Assembly: GCA_965267185.1 (NCBI GenBank)
Contig: OZ253937.1
Location: 1,426,001-1,490,000 of the forward strand
From: G965267185 sp965267185
GTDB lineage: Bacteria; Pseudomonadota; Alphaproteobacteria; UBA6615
Reading direction: 5' to 3'
Length of the DNA: 64,000 bases
Shown here: positions 1 to 7,677 of the stretch, in pieces
Numbering within the stretch: the stretch's first letter is position 1
Layout: the number at the start of each line of letters is the position of its first letter
Made by a program: the position numbers and the translations under genes
Notes under the pieces: generated by a model
Told to the model about the DNA's origin: nothing
Databases searched by the model: none
What the model saw: the letters and a program-made list of their open reading frames with translations, nothing else

Positions 1-1029
1 ATCTACGGGCGCGGCACCGCCGACAATAAAGGCCAGCACTGGATCAATGTCAGCGGTCTTAGAACGGTGCTCGCCGAACGCGGCAGCCTCGGTTTCAACT
101 GCAAAATCTTGCTCGAGAGCGATGAGGAGATGGGCTCGCGCGGCCTGCGTGCGTTCTGCGAACAAGAACGCGACCGTCTGGCCGCCGACGTGCTGGTCGC
201 CTCGGACGGTCCCCGCCTCGACCCCAAACGGGCGACTGTCGTGTTGGGATCGCGCGGCCTGGTGAATTTCGAGATGAGCGTCAATCTGCGCGACGGCGCC
301 CACCATTCTGGCAATTGGGGCGGGTTGATAAAGGACCCCGGCATCGTTCTCGCCCATGCGCTGGCGAGTCTGACCGATGCGCGCGGCCAGATCGCCGTGC
401 CGGAATGGCGGCCCACCTCGCTCACCGGCGACGTCCGCGAGCTGCTGTCCGACCTCAGCATATCCGGCGGCCCCAACGCACCGGCGATCGATCTCGACTG
501 GGGCGAAGCGGGCTTGAGCCCGGAGGAACGGGTCTATGGCTGGAACAGTTTTGCCGTGCTAGCGCTGGAGCTAGGCGATCCCGTGCACCCGCAAAACGCC
601 ATTCAGCCAGCAGCGCGTGCGGTCTGCCAGTTGCGCTACGTCGTCGGCACCGACCCGGACGATGTGTTACCGGCCTTGCGCCGTCATCTCGACGTCAACG
701 GATTCGACGAGGTCGAGATTAAAGCCACCCGCATGGCCGGTATGCGCGCGACCCGCCTCGACGCCAACGACCCCTGGGCGCAAATGGCGCTTAAATCCAT
801 CGGCGAAACGCTCGGCCATCCGGCAGCGCTGGTGCCCAATATCGGCGGCGGCATTCCCAACGACATCTTTTCCGAGCTGCTCGGCCTGTCGACGGTGTGG
901 ATTCCCCACTCCTACGCCGGCTGTGCGCAGCACGCGCCCAACGAGCATATGCTGGGCTCGGTCGCACGCGAAGGCCTGCGCGTCATGACCGGCCTATTCT
1001 GGGATATCGGGGCATCGACGGCCGGGTAA
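1..1029 (+). CDS. M20-family metallopeptidase (5' end outside window)
   Basis: The reading frame is open from base 1, so the N-terminus is missing; 342 residues remain. It belongs to the M20/ArgE/DapE/CPG2 family of dinuclear zinc amidohydrolases that remove residues from peptides or N-acyl amino acids. The fragment begins with the metal-site motif GRGTADNKGQ (residues 3-12, bridging Asp). It continues with ESDEEMGS near residue 39 (catalytic Glu and metal Glu), ASDG near 69 (metal Asp) and a C-terminal GCAQHAPNEH that supplies the last His. The central insert with GLVNFEMSV and HHSGNWGG fits the dimerisation domain. The substrate cannot be told; dipeptidase is as likely as acyl-amino-acid hydrolase. 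Confidence 0.88.
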   Translation: MYGRGTADNKGQHWINVSGLRTVLAERGSLGFNCKILLESDEEMGSRGLRAFCEQERDRLAADVLVASDGPRLDPKRATVVLGSRGLVNFEMSVNLRDGAHHSGNWGGLIKDPGIVLAHALASLTDARGQIAVPEWRPTSLTGDVRELLSDLSISGGPNAPAIDLDWGEAGLSPEERVYGWNSFAVLALELGDPVHPQNAIQPAARAVCQLRYVVGTDPDDVLPALRRHLDVNGFDEVEIKATRMAGMRATRLDANDPWAQMALKSIGETLGHPAALVPNIGGGIPNDIFSELLGLSTVWIPHSYAGCAQHAPNEHMLGSVAREGLRVMTGLFWDIGASTAG

Positions 1030-1153
1030 ACCGGAAGAGTTCACACTTTTACCTTTGATTCACATTTCTTTGCATATGGTGCCGCGATACACATCGCCGC
1101 CAATAGTTGCAGCGATTCAGCGGTCTTCCGGGATCGAACACGAAGGAATTGCC

Positions 1154-1522
1154 ATGACTGTGACGAAAACCCAGCTCGCCGACGCATATTCGGCGGTCCT
1201 CACCAAGGAACTCGGCGCCGAATGGGACTGCGAATTCAGCCGCAAGGACGCCAGCAAGCTCCTCGACCTCTTGTGGCCGGTCGTTTCCGACCTCGCGCTT
1301 AAGGACACCAAGAAGACCACCCCGGGCAGCGTGCCGCTCGGCCATCTCGGCCGCCTTAAGATGCGCTACAAGCAGGCGACCAAGGCCCGCAAGGGCACCA
1401 ACCCGTTCACCGGCGAGCCCACCACTTTCAAGGCCAAGCCCGCGACCCTGCAACCGCGCTTCACCGCCGGCAAGGCCCTGAAAGACGAGGCCGGCAAGTA
1501 TTTCAAGAAAAAGATGAAGTAA
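1154..1522 (+). CDS. HU-like DNA-binding protein
   Basis: This is a 122-residue basic protein with the HU/IHF fold along its length. An N-terminal helical part begins TKTQLADAY, GHLGRLKMRY corresponds to the HU GFGTF strand region, and the arm region RKGTNPFTGEP is followed by QPRFTAGKALKD, the usual HU C-terminal signature. The canonical RNP tip of the arm is TNP here, so the intercalating proline is kept. It is longer than HU (about 90 residues), with an insert after the second helix and a Lys-rich tail. The ATG at 1154 is preferred over an upstream in-frame ATG because GAAGGAA lies just before it. Expected role: nucleoid-associated DNA bending. A good intrinsic terminator follows. Confidence 0.78.
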   Translation: MTVTKTQLADAYSAVLTKELGAEWDCEFSRKDASKLLDLLWPVVSDLALKDTKKTTPGSVPLGHLGRLKMRYKQATKARKGTNPFTGEPTTFKAKPATLQPRFTAGKALKDEAGKYFKKKMK

Positions 1523-1580
1523 CGCGTCCCCAGCGCCACGACCAGTAAAACAATCAGGCAGCGATGGCTGCCACCGATCT

Positions 1581-1610
1581 AACCCCGGCTCCGGCCGGGG
1601 TTATTTTCTT
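1581..1610 (+). terminator. Intrinsic terminator after the HU-like gene
   Basis: AACCCCGGC (1581-1589), loop TCCG and GCCGGGGTT (1594-1602) form a perfect 9-bp hairpin, followed by ATTTTCTT. It lies 58 bp after the HU-like stop codon and is oriented for the plus strand. Confidence 0.85.
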
Positions 1611-1675
1611 GGCGGAGCTGCCACCAGCTGCGCGGACCGCGTGGATGTTAGCTGCGGAACGCGATACGGCCGTGT

Positions 1676-2866
1676 TCACTTGACGGCGCCGGCGGCGCGC
1701 AGCGCGGCGATGGCCGAGCTATCGAGCTCGAGCAGTTCCGACAGCACCTCGTCGGTGTGCTCTCCATGCATCGGCGCGGGCTTGGATATCGTTCCCGCCA
1801 TACCCGACATTTTGATCGGGTTGCCCGGCAAGCGCACTTTGCCGACTTGCGGATGGTCGTACTCGACGATCATGTCACGCTCGGCAACCGGCGGCTCGGC
1901 AAACACACCGTCGAGATTGTTCACCGGTGCGGCGGGAATGTCGCCCGCGCGGAACCGCTCCATCCATTCGCCAACCGTTCGCCGCGCCAGGATGTCTTCG
2001 AGGATCGGCACCAGCACCTCACGGTTGGCGACCCGTTCCGGATTGGTGGCAAATCGCGGATCATCCGCCAATTCTGGCACCTCGAGCGCATCGCACAGGC
2101 GCGTCCAGAACACCTCCTGGCGCGTCGCGATAACGATATAACCGTCGGCGCATTCGAAGGCCTGCCACGGCACCGAATACATGTGCCCCGATCCTGGTGG
2201 CTCGGCCAGCTCGCCTTTGCTCAGCCACATGGTGCCCATGTAGATGAGCAGACTCAGCATGCCATCGAACATCGACAGTTCGACGTAGCGTCCCTCGCCC
2301 GTGCGCTCGCGGTCGAACAACGCGGCGAGGATGGCCTGCGATGAAAAGATCCCGCCGCACAGGTCCGCAATGGGAATACCGGTTCGCACCGGCGGGCGCC
2401 CCGGCTCGCCGGTCACCGCCATGTAACCGGCAACGGCCTGGATAATGACATCGAGCGCCGGGTAATCCTTATACTCGCCAGCCGCGCCGAAGCCGGTGAT
2501 CGAACACTGGATGATATCCGGCTTGATCGCCTTCAGGTTCGCGTAGTCGATCTTCAGCCGCTCGAGCACACCGGGCCGGAAATTGTCGATCACCACATCG
2601 GCGGTCGCCACCAGATCGTAGAAGACCTTGAGGCCCTCCTCGGATTTCAGGTTGATGGTGATGCTTCGCTTGTTGCGGTTCAACGTCAGGAATAAGGCGC
2701 TCTGGCCGTTATACGGCGCGACCGAGGGGATACGGCCAAGGTCGCCCTCCGGGGTCTCGATCTTGATCACGTCGGCCCCAAGATCGGACAGCATCAAGCC
2801 GCCATAGGTGCCGGCGATGATCTGGCCGAGCTCGAGGATGCGCACGCCTTCGAGCGGAAACCCCAT
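1676..2866 (-). CDS. Class III CoA transferase (CaiB/BaiF family)
   Basis: This 396-residue protein moves CoA between carboxylic acids through an enzyme-bound aspartyl-CoA intermediate. The N-terminus GVRILELGQIIAGT and the segment LGADVIKIETP are family hallmarks. GIPIADLCGG places the catalytic Asp at residue 168, the position usual for this family. The ATG at 2866 starts four bases after the stop of the upstream acyl-CoA dehydrogenase gene, so the two are co-transcribed and probably translationally coupled. An in-frame ATG further upstream would overlap that gene by about 60 bases and lacks family similarity. The pair implies activation of an unknown acid to its CoA ester followed by alpha,beta-dehydrogenation. 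Confidence 0.92.
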   Translation of the reverse strand: MGFPLEGVRILELGQIIAGTYGGLMLSDLGADVIKIETPEGDLGRIPSVAPYNGQSALFLTLNRNKRSITINLKSEEGLKVFYDLVATADVVIDNFRPGVLERLKIDYANLKAIKPDIIQCSITGFGAAGEYKDYPALDVIIQAVAGYMAVTGEPGRPPVRTGIPIADLCGGIFSSQAILAALFDRERTGEGRYVELSMFDGMLSLLIYMGTMWLSKGELAEPPGSGHMYSVPWQAFECADGYIVIATRQEVFWTRLCDALEVPELADDPRFATNPERVANREVLVPILEDILARRTVGEWMERFRAGDIPAAPVNNLDGVFAEPPVAERDMIVEYDHPQVGKVRLPGNPIKMSGMAGTISKPAPMHGEHTDEVLSELLELDSSAIAALRAAGAVK

Positions 2867-2870
2867 TGCT

Positions 2871-4016
2871 CTAAAGTCCCAAGCTGCGGGCGATAATGTT
2901 GCGCTGGATCTCGGACGAGCCCGCACCAATCACCGCGAGGCGCGCGTCGCGGAAGAACCGCTGCATCGGGTACTCCATGCAGTAGCCATAGCCGCCGAAA
3001 ATCTGCAGGCCCATGTCCGACACCGCTTTGTAGGCCTCGCTCGTATAGAGTTTGAGGATCGCCGCGTCGTGGCGGGTCGGCTCGCCCGCATCCATCGCCC
3101 AGGCGAAGCGGTAGAACAGCAGGCGGGAGATCTCGAGCATCATCTTCATGTCGGCGAGCTTGTGGCTGATCGCTTGAAACTTGCCGATGGGACGGCCGAA
3201 CTGTTCGCGGTTTTTCGCGTAGTCCAGCGCCAGCTCGAAAGCCGCCTGCGCCGTGCCGGTGCGCGCCGCCGACAGACATAGCCGCTCGTACCAAAGGCAC
3301 GCATCGACCGAGGCCCAACCATTGTCGACCTCGCCGATCACCATGTCGGCCGGCACTTCCACGTCGTTGTAGAAAACCTGCGTGGTACCGATCGCGCGGT
3401 GACCCAGGGTGTCGATCTTCCGCACCTCGATCCCCGGCAGCTTGGTATCCACATGGAACATCGTGATGCCTTCCTGCTTACGGTCGCGCTTGGCGGTCCG
3501 CGTCACGAGAAGGCAATAGTCAGAGACGTCCATGCCGGAAGTAAAAACCTTCTGGCCGTTGATCACGAAGGTGCTGTTGCCCGTCGCTTCGGCGCGGGTC
3601 GTCAGCGCGGCGGCGTCGGAACCGGACTCCGGCTCGGTGAGGCCGAAGCAATAAGTGAGTTCACCCTTGGCAATTTTCGGCAGAAACCGTTCTCTCTGCT
3701 CCTCGGTCCCATGCGCCATGATCGCATAGCCGCCATAGGTCATAGAGCGGAAGACCCACATGGCAAGCTCTTCCGACTGGCGGCCGATTTCTTCAAGCAG
3801 GATAGCGAGATCGACGGCCGAGCCGCCGGCACCGCCATACTCGCTGGGAATGATCAGCCCAAGCCAGCCCTGTTCGGCGAGCTTGTCGAAGGCCTCGCGC
3901 GGCGCCCGCCCCTCGCGGTCGCAACGCTCCACATACTCGGGCGGACAGACCGCTTCGAGGAGGTCGCGCGCGTGCCGGCGCAACTCCTCCTGATCCTGCG
4001 TAAATGAAAAATCCAT
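2871..4016 (-). CDS. Acyl-CoA dehydrogenase
   Basis: This FAD enzyme of 381 residues introduces a 2,3 double bond into acyl-CoA and passes electrons to ETF. The N-terminal helical domain leads to the FAD/substrate motif FGLTEPESGSD near residue 125. The C-terminal domain carries NREQFGRPIG and QIFGGYGY. The base of medium-chain dehydrogenases (Glu in YEGTS) is replaced, since the matching segment reads GAGSSEIQR. A Glu at residue 244 in LWYERLCLSA instead matches the base position of isovaleryl- and long-chain-type enzymes. A GGGGAGG ribosome site precedes the ATG by 11 bases. It is the first gene of a two-gene operon with the CoA transferase, pointing to a branched or unusual acyl substrate. 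Confidence 0.92.
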   Translation of the reverse strand: MDFSFTQDQEELRRHARDLLEAVCPPEYVERCDREGRAPREAFDKLAEQGWLGLIIPSEYGGAGGSAVDLAILLEEIGRQSEELAMWVFRSMTYGGYAIMAHGTEEQRERFLPKIAKGELTYCFGLTEPESGSDAAALTTRAEATGNSTFVINGQKVFTSGMDVSDYCLLVTRTAKRDRKQEGITMFHVDTKLPGIEVRKIDTLGHRAIGTTQVFYNDVEVPADMVIGEVDNGWASVDACLWYERLCLSAARTGTAQAAFELALDYAKNREQFGRPIGKFQAISHKLADMKMMLEISRLLFYRFAWAMDAGEPTRHDAAILKLYTSEAYKAVSDMGLQIFGGYGYCMEYPMQRFFRDARLAVIGAGSSEIQRNIIARSLGL

Positions 4017-4052
4017 GACAGTGTTGGCCTCCCCTCGCGTACCAAGCCACCG

Positions 4053-5594
4053 CTAACTGCGCAAATCGGGCACGTGTTCGCTGCGGAACGCCATCCAGGA
4101 CACCGACGGATCGTCCATCCGCTGATCGCAGACCAGCTCGAAAACCTTCTCGGCGGGGTCGCCTTTTGTCACTTCGACCATGCGAAAGGCGATCCGGCCA
4201 GTACGGTTGTCCGCCGATGGCACACCATCATCATCGGTGATGACCCCACCGAAAGTGACATAGGTGTTGCCGGTTTGAGGCAACCGGTAGGCGCCGCTCA
4301 CGAAGTTGGAATAGATTGCCTCATCACCCGACGGGCCATACGACCACACCTGCTCGACCGCCTTGCCGTTCTCGTCGACCGAGAACTCGACGGCACGGCT
4401 GCGGTTTTCCGCCGGTGGCGTGGGCGGCTCATGGGGCACGGCGCGGTTATTGCCGTTGTCGAACACCATGAAGGTACCGTCCGGCGTCACCGAGGGGTCG
4501 TGCTGATGATACTGCCACTCGAGCCCCTGCGCCGGCGTGAGCAGCAAGTTCTGCCAGCGCTCGCCCCAATTGGCGTGAGTTCCCAAAATCCAGCGCAGCT
4601 CACCGGTCTCCCGGCTGACCTTAATCAGCGCATCTTGGTGACGCACCGACACCACATAGCAATCGTCGCTCGCGTCATAGGCGATGCCGTTGGCGTGGGC
4701 CCAATCGACGCCGCCTTCATAGCCGCGCATGTGCCAGAACCGGTCGTTCAAGCCGTAGCCGATCCGGTACGGATCGAGCAATTCAAAGAACTTGATCTCC
4801 TTGACGATCTCGCCCTCGCGCGTGAACTCCACGATCGTGTCGCCGATAATGTTGCGGCGCTCGCGCGGCGCGTCCGGGTCGGTATCGTTCATCGGATAAT
4901 CGTCGAAGTCTTTGCTTTCGTGGCTCAGCGTCACCAGATTGCCCGACGGCATCTCGGCGACCGAGTGGTGGAAACTTTGGGTCGGCACCAGAACGCCGCC
5001 ATCGGGCGGGTTGTCCTTATGGTGCAGGGGGTACCAGCGCGCGACCGGGTTACCCAGCAGGTCGATCTCGTTGAGCAGGAAGTTGCCGGTCATCCATAGG
5101 AGATTGCCGTTGGACAGGCGCTGGATATCGTGCACCTGGCCCGGCATGGCCCGGTGCCATACAACCTCGCCCGCCTGATCGATGCCGACCAGATAGTTCA
5201 CAGGATTGTCCGAGCGCATCGGCGGATGGCCGGCCGGGAAGAACATAACGCCGGGTTCGCGCGCGTCGGGCTTGCAAAGCTGAACATCGATCGGCGGGAA
5301 ATCGTCGGGCAACGGCGGTGTCGTGAACTCCAATGGCGTGCCCGCAGCATCGCCGCCGCCGTCCGCACCATGAGCGGTAACGCCGATTTCGTAGCTGGTA
5401 CCGGCGCGCAAACCGAGGACCGCACGGCGATGTTCGGTCGTGGGATCATCGACGCTCACGGACCAATTCTCGCCACCGCCCGATACGGAAATCGTAGCAC
5501 GCGACGGCGCGTCTGTGGCGAAGCTGACGATGGCCGCCAACGGCATGGCCGCGTTGGGATTGGGTTCGACGCGTGGTTCTTCGCTAAATTGCAT
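4053..5594 (-). CDS. Arylsulfotransferase (ASST)-like beta-propeller protein
   Basis: The product has 513 residues. An N-terminal beta-sandwich-like domain (about residues 15-95, with GTSYEIGVTAHG resembling a fibronectin-type domain) precedes a beta-propeller with Trp/Asp/Gly-rich repeats such as GNLLWMTGN, RWILGTHANWGE and GLEWQYHQHDPSVTPDG. This arrangement fits the ASST family, which transfers sulfate between phenolic compounds. No signal peptide or lipobox is evident, whereas characterised ASSTs are periplasmic, so location and activity are uncertain. The ATG at 5594 is chosen because GGGGAGGGAACCT lies directly upstream; an earlier in-frame ATG gives unrelated sequence. It stands alone, diverging from the methyltransferase leader. 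Confidence 0.75.
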   Translation of the reverse strand: MQFSEEPRVEPNPNAAMPLAAIVSFATDAPSRATISVSGGGENWSVSVDDPTTEHRRAVLGLRAGTSYEIGVTAHGADGGGDAAGTPLEFTTPPLPDDFPPIDVQLCKPDAREPGVMFFPAGHPPMRSDNPVNYLVGIDQAGEVVWHRAMPGQVHDIQRLSNGNLLWMTGNFLLNEIDLLGNPVARWYPLHHKDNPPDGGVLVPTQSFHHSVAEMPSGNLVTLSHESKDFDDYPMNDTDPDAPRERRNIIGDTIVEFTREGEIVKEIKFFELLDPYRIGYGLNDRFWHMRGYEGGVDWAHANGIAYDASDDCYVVSVRHQDALIKVSRETGELRWILGTHANWGERWQNLLLTPAQGLEWQYHQHDPSVTPDGTFMVFDNGNNRAVPHEPPTPPAENRSRAVEFSVDENGKAVEQVWSYGPSGDEAIYSNFVSGAYRLPQTGNTYVTFGGVITDDDGVPSADNRTGRIAFRMVEVTKGDPAEKVFELVCDQRMDDPSVSWMAFRSEHVPDLRS

Positions 5595-5710
5595 AGGTTC
5601 CCTCCCCAGTATCGTGTGTTGCGATGAGTATCGCGCGCCCGTGTAGCTGAGGGAAGACCGGCTAAGGGTGGGCCGCAAATTCGGTTCGATTCAATTCTCG
5701 CTTTTTTCTC

Positions 5711-5739
5711 TTGATCGCGAAGCTCGTGGCGCGTAGGGT
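5711..5739 (+). promoter_or_regulatory. Putative sigma-70 promoter of the SAM-II leader
   Basis: TTGATC (5711-5716), a 17-bp spacer and TAGGGT (5734-5739) form a moderate promoter. Its predicted start near 5746 falls one base before the 5' strand of aptamer helix P1, as expected for a riboswitch transcript. The -10 box matches consensus at only three positions. Confidence 0.45.
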
Positions 5740-5745
5740 CCCTTT

Positions 5746-5800
5746 TGCGCCGATTTGATCAACCAGCTTGCGGGCGCGTAAAAAATGCAGCTAAAGAGGG
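5746..5800 (+). promoter_or_regulatory. SAM-II (SAM-alpha) riboswitch aptamer
   Basis: P1 is GCGCC (5747-5751) with GGCGC (5773-5777). The loop holds the conserved GATTTGA (5752-5758) and CC-AGCTTGC (5763-5771). After P1 come an A-rich linker and GCAGCTAAAGAGGG (5787-5800), matching the SAM-II 3' consensus GCUAAA-nn-GG. The pseudoknot can form between AGCT plus GC (5765-5771) and GC-AGCT (5787-5792), with CC (5763-5764) pairing to the final G run. This class binds S-adenosylmethionine and is typical of Alphaproteobacteria. It is followed by an intrinsic terminator and then a SAM-dependent methyltransferase gene, so SAM probably controls read-through into that gene. Confidence 0.87.
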
Positions 5801-5819
5801 ATGCACCGGTCCGCCGGAC

Positions 5820-5853
5820 GCCGCCCCAGCATAGCTGTGGCGGCTAAATTTTT
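5820..5853 (+). terminator. Riboswitch-linked intrinsic terminator
   Basis: GCCGCC-c-CAGC (5820-5830), loop ATA and GCTG-t-GGCGGC (5834-5844) form a 10-bp stem with one C/T mismatch, followed by TAAATTTTTC. A smaller hairpin GTCC-GCC-GGAC lies immediately upstream (5809-5819). No plus-strand gene ends upstream, so the terminator makes sense only as the expression platform of the SAM-II aptamer, 20 bases after it. Confidence 0.72.
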
Positions 5854-5893
5854 CACGCCACACGGAAGACAGACCGGCCCGCAAGCCCCGATT

Positions 5894-5917
5894 GAATTAG
5901 CGCCTAAACGCTAATTC
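5894..5917. repeat. Perfect inverted repeat before the methyltransferase start
   Basis: GAATTAGCG (5894-5902), six-base spacer CCTAAA and CGCTAATTC (5909-5917) form a perfect 9-bp inverted repeat ending 19 bases before the ATG at 5937. It could be a protein operator or an mRNA hairpin next to the ribosome site, which reads CGAGAGGG. Confidence 0.7.
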
Positions 5918-5936
5918 GACCGAGAGGGCACGGATC

Positions 5937-6800
5937 ATGACTATCGCAAAACAACAGCCCACGGCGCTGTTCGACGCTACGGAATTCTCCGAGTTCGAGC
6001 ACAAGGGCTGGCAACAGAACGCCAATGGCTGGCACCGGCATTTCGAAACCGTGTCGACGCAAGCCGTCGGCGCACTCCTCGACGCAACGGAAATCAAGCG
6101 CGGCGAAGATAACGGCGGCAAGCGCGTGCTCGATGTTGCGACGGGGCCGGGCTACGGCGCGGCAGAAGCCGTACGGCGGGGCGCTGAAGGGATCGGTGTC
6201 GATTTCTCCTCCGCCCAGATCGAGCTGGCAAAACGCAAGTTTGCCGACGCCCGGTTCGACATCGCCGATGCCGAAGACCTGCCGTTCGAGGATGGGTACT
6301 TCGATTCCGTGATCATGAATTTTGGGCTGCTGCACTTCGCCCATCCCGAGCGCGCCCTGCAGGAAGCCTACCGCGTACTGCGGCCTGGCGGGCGCATCGC
6401 CTATACCGTCTGGGCTCCCCCGCCGCGGGTCGTCGGGTTTCATATCGTGCAGCAGGCCATTACGGAACACGGCAATCCCGACGCCGATATCCCGGTTGGT
6501 CCGCCCTATTACCGGTTCGCCGACCCGGCGGAGAGCCGGCGCACCTTAGCCGCCACCGGATTTAAGGGCGCGCGGGTCCAGGATGTGGCGCAAACTTGGC
6601 GCCTTTCGGATCCCGACCATGTGTTGATTGCCATCGCCGACGGCACGGTTCGCTCCGGCGCCCTCTTCCGCGCTCAGACCCCCGAGGCCCGCTGCGCTAT
6701 CGCCGTGGCGGTGCGCGACGCGGTACAGGCTTATCAGCACAACGGCGTCATCGAACTACCGATGCCCGCCGTTCTGGCATCAGCGACCAAGTTGGTGTGA
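5937..6800 (+). CDS. Class I SAM-dependent methyltransferase
   Basis: The product has 287 residues with a Rossmann-type methyltransferase domain. Motif I VLDVATGPGYG lies at residues 64-74, the acidic loop GVDFSS near 87-92, DAEDLPFEDGYFD at 111-123 and the post-motif segment YRVLRPGGRIAY at 145-156. This is the UbiE/Methyltransf_11 type; the methyl acceptor cannot be inferred. GAGAGGG precedes the ATG by about seven bases. The leader carries a SAM-II aptamer, a terminator and an inverted repeat, so expression probably falls when SAM is abundant. SAM-II normally sits upstream of methionine or SAM synthesis genes, which makes this target unusual. The next gene, 106 bp downstream on the same strand, is GNAT-like and may be co-transcribed. 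Confidence 0.9.
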   Translation: MTIAKQQPTALFDATEFSEFEHKGWQQNANGWHRHFETVSTQAVGALLDATEIKRGEDNGGKRVLDVATGPGYGAAEAVRRGAEGIGVDFSSAQIELAKRKFADARFDIADAEDLPFEDGYFDSVIMNFGLLHFAHPERALQEAYRVLRPGGRIAYTVWAPPPRVVGFHIVQQAITEHGNPDADIPVGPPYYRFADPAESRRTLAATGFKGARVQDVAQTWRLSDPDHVLIAIADGTVRSGALFRAQTPEARCAIAVAVRDAVQAYQHNGVIELPMPAVLASATKLV

Positions 6801-6906
6801 TGTGGCAACAGGCGTGGACTAGGCGGCGGTCTCTGTAGAGCCACAGAACGCGTAACGAGTTTTGATTATGATTTGAGCCGAATCACGCTTAAACGCTGTC
6901 GGTGAA

Positions 6907-7677
6907 ATGCCTGCCAAGCTGGAAACGAGCTGGCAGCGGCTCCGGCGCAGCCTTCACGACGCCGGACCGCTCTACACGGCTCAGAACGTCGTCAAGACGG
7001 TTATGCCCGAATGGTTGCTGCGTGCTAATACGGCATTCCTTGTCGAAACCGACATCCGGGATTGGCACCGGAATCAGATGGCGGACCACGAAATGCGCTG
7101 GGCGACGGAAAAAGACGCCGATCTGTTTGCCCAAGCGGATATGCCCAGAGAGGAATTTCTCGGCCATCTGGCCCGTGGCGCGCACATCTCGATCTGCGAA
7201 AGCGACGGCGTGCTGGGCGGTTACCGCATCCAGGAAACGGGAGATATCGACTACTACAAATGGCTCCGTTACCGGCTCGCACGCGACGTTATCTGGACAA
7301 CGATGGCATGGACCGCACCGCAATTCCGTGGCCAGGGTCTCCACACACGCATGCAACGATTTGCACTCTCCGAACTGTCGCGTCAGGGCTATGAGCGAAA
7401 GCTGGCGTCGGTCGACGCCTCGAACGTCTCCTCGATCCGAGCCACAACAAAAACGTCCGCAGTCGTCGGTTCCGTGTCGTTCGTTCGCTCATTCGGTCTA
7501 ACCGTGGCCTGGGTAAACGGCCAATCGAAGTTTGGCCGCTGGCACAACGAAGATCGGTTGACCCTTGGCTCCGAGCTTTTCCGCAAAGAGCCCGACCGCC
7601 CTTGTGGGCCGATCGATACAGCGCGTTTGGAGCGGCTCATCGGCAAACCGACGCCGCGCAATCTAAAGCAAAATTAG
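6907..7677 (+). CDS. Putative GNAT-like acetyltransferase
   Basis: This 256-residue protein is recognised only weakly. The segment TAPQFRGQGLHTRMQRFA (residues 136-153) resembles the acetyl-CoA pyrophosphate loop of GNAT enzymes (Q/R-x-x-G-x-G/A). It follows a beta-strand-like stretch ISICESDGVLGGYRIQE and precedes SVDASNVSSIRAT, which resembles the GNAT motif B Asn region. The first 60 residues are helical and unlike known GNATs. It is probably an N-acyltransferase of unknown substrate. Its last codon overlaps the convergent gene on the other strand by four bases. It may be co-transcribed with the upstream methyltransferase. Confidence 0.5.
   Translation: MPAKLETSWQRLRRSLHDAGPLYTAQNVVKTVMPEWLLRANTAFLVETDIRDWHRNQMADHEMRWATEKDADLFAQADMPREEFLGHLARGAHISICESDGVLGGYRIQETGDIDYYKWLRYRLARDVIWTTMAWTAPQFRGQGLHTRMQRFALSELSRQGYERKLASVDASNVSSIRATTKTSAVVGSVSFVRSFGLTVAWVNGQSKFGRWHNEDRLTLGSELFRKEPDRPCGPIDTARLERLIGKPTPRNLKQN

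Noticed and set aside
5801..5914. 37-codon frame starting directly after the riboswitch
   Set aside because: The ATG touches the G run with no spacing, the frame crosses the terminator, and no conservation can be judged from one sequence.
6863..6902. Second SAM-II-like string before the GNAT-like gene
   Set aside because: TGATT...AATCA encloses GATTTGAGCCG, as in SAM-II, but the conserved TTGC and the 3' GCTAAA-nn-GG element are absent.
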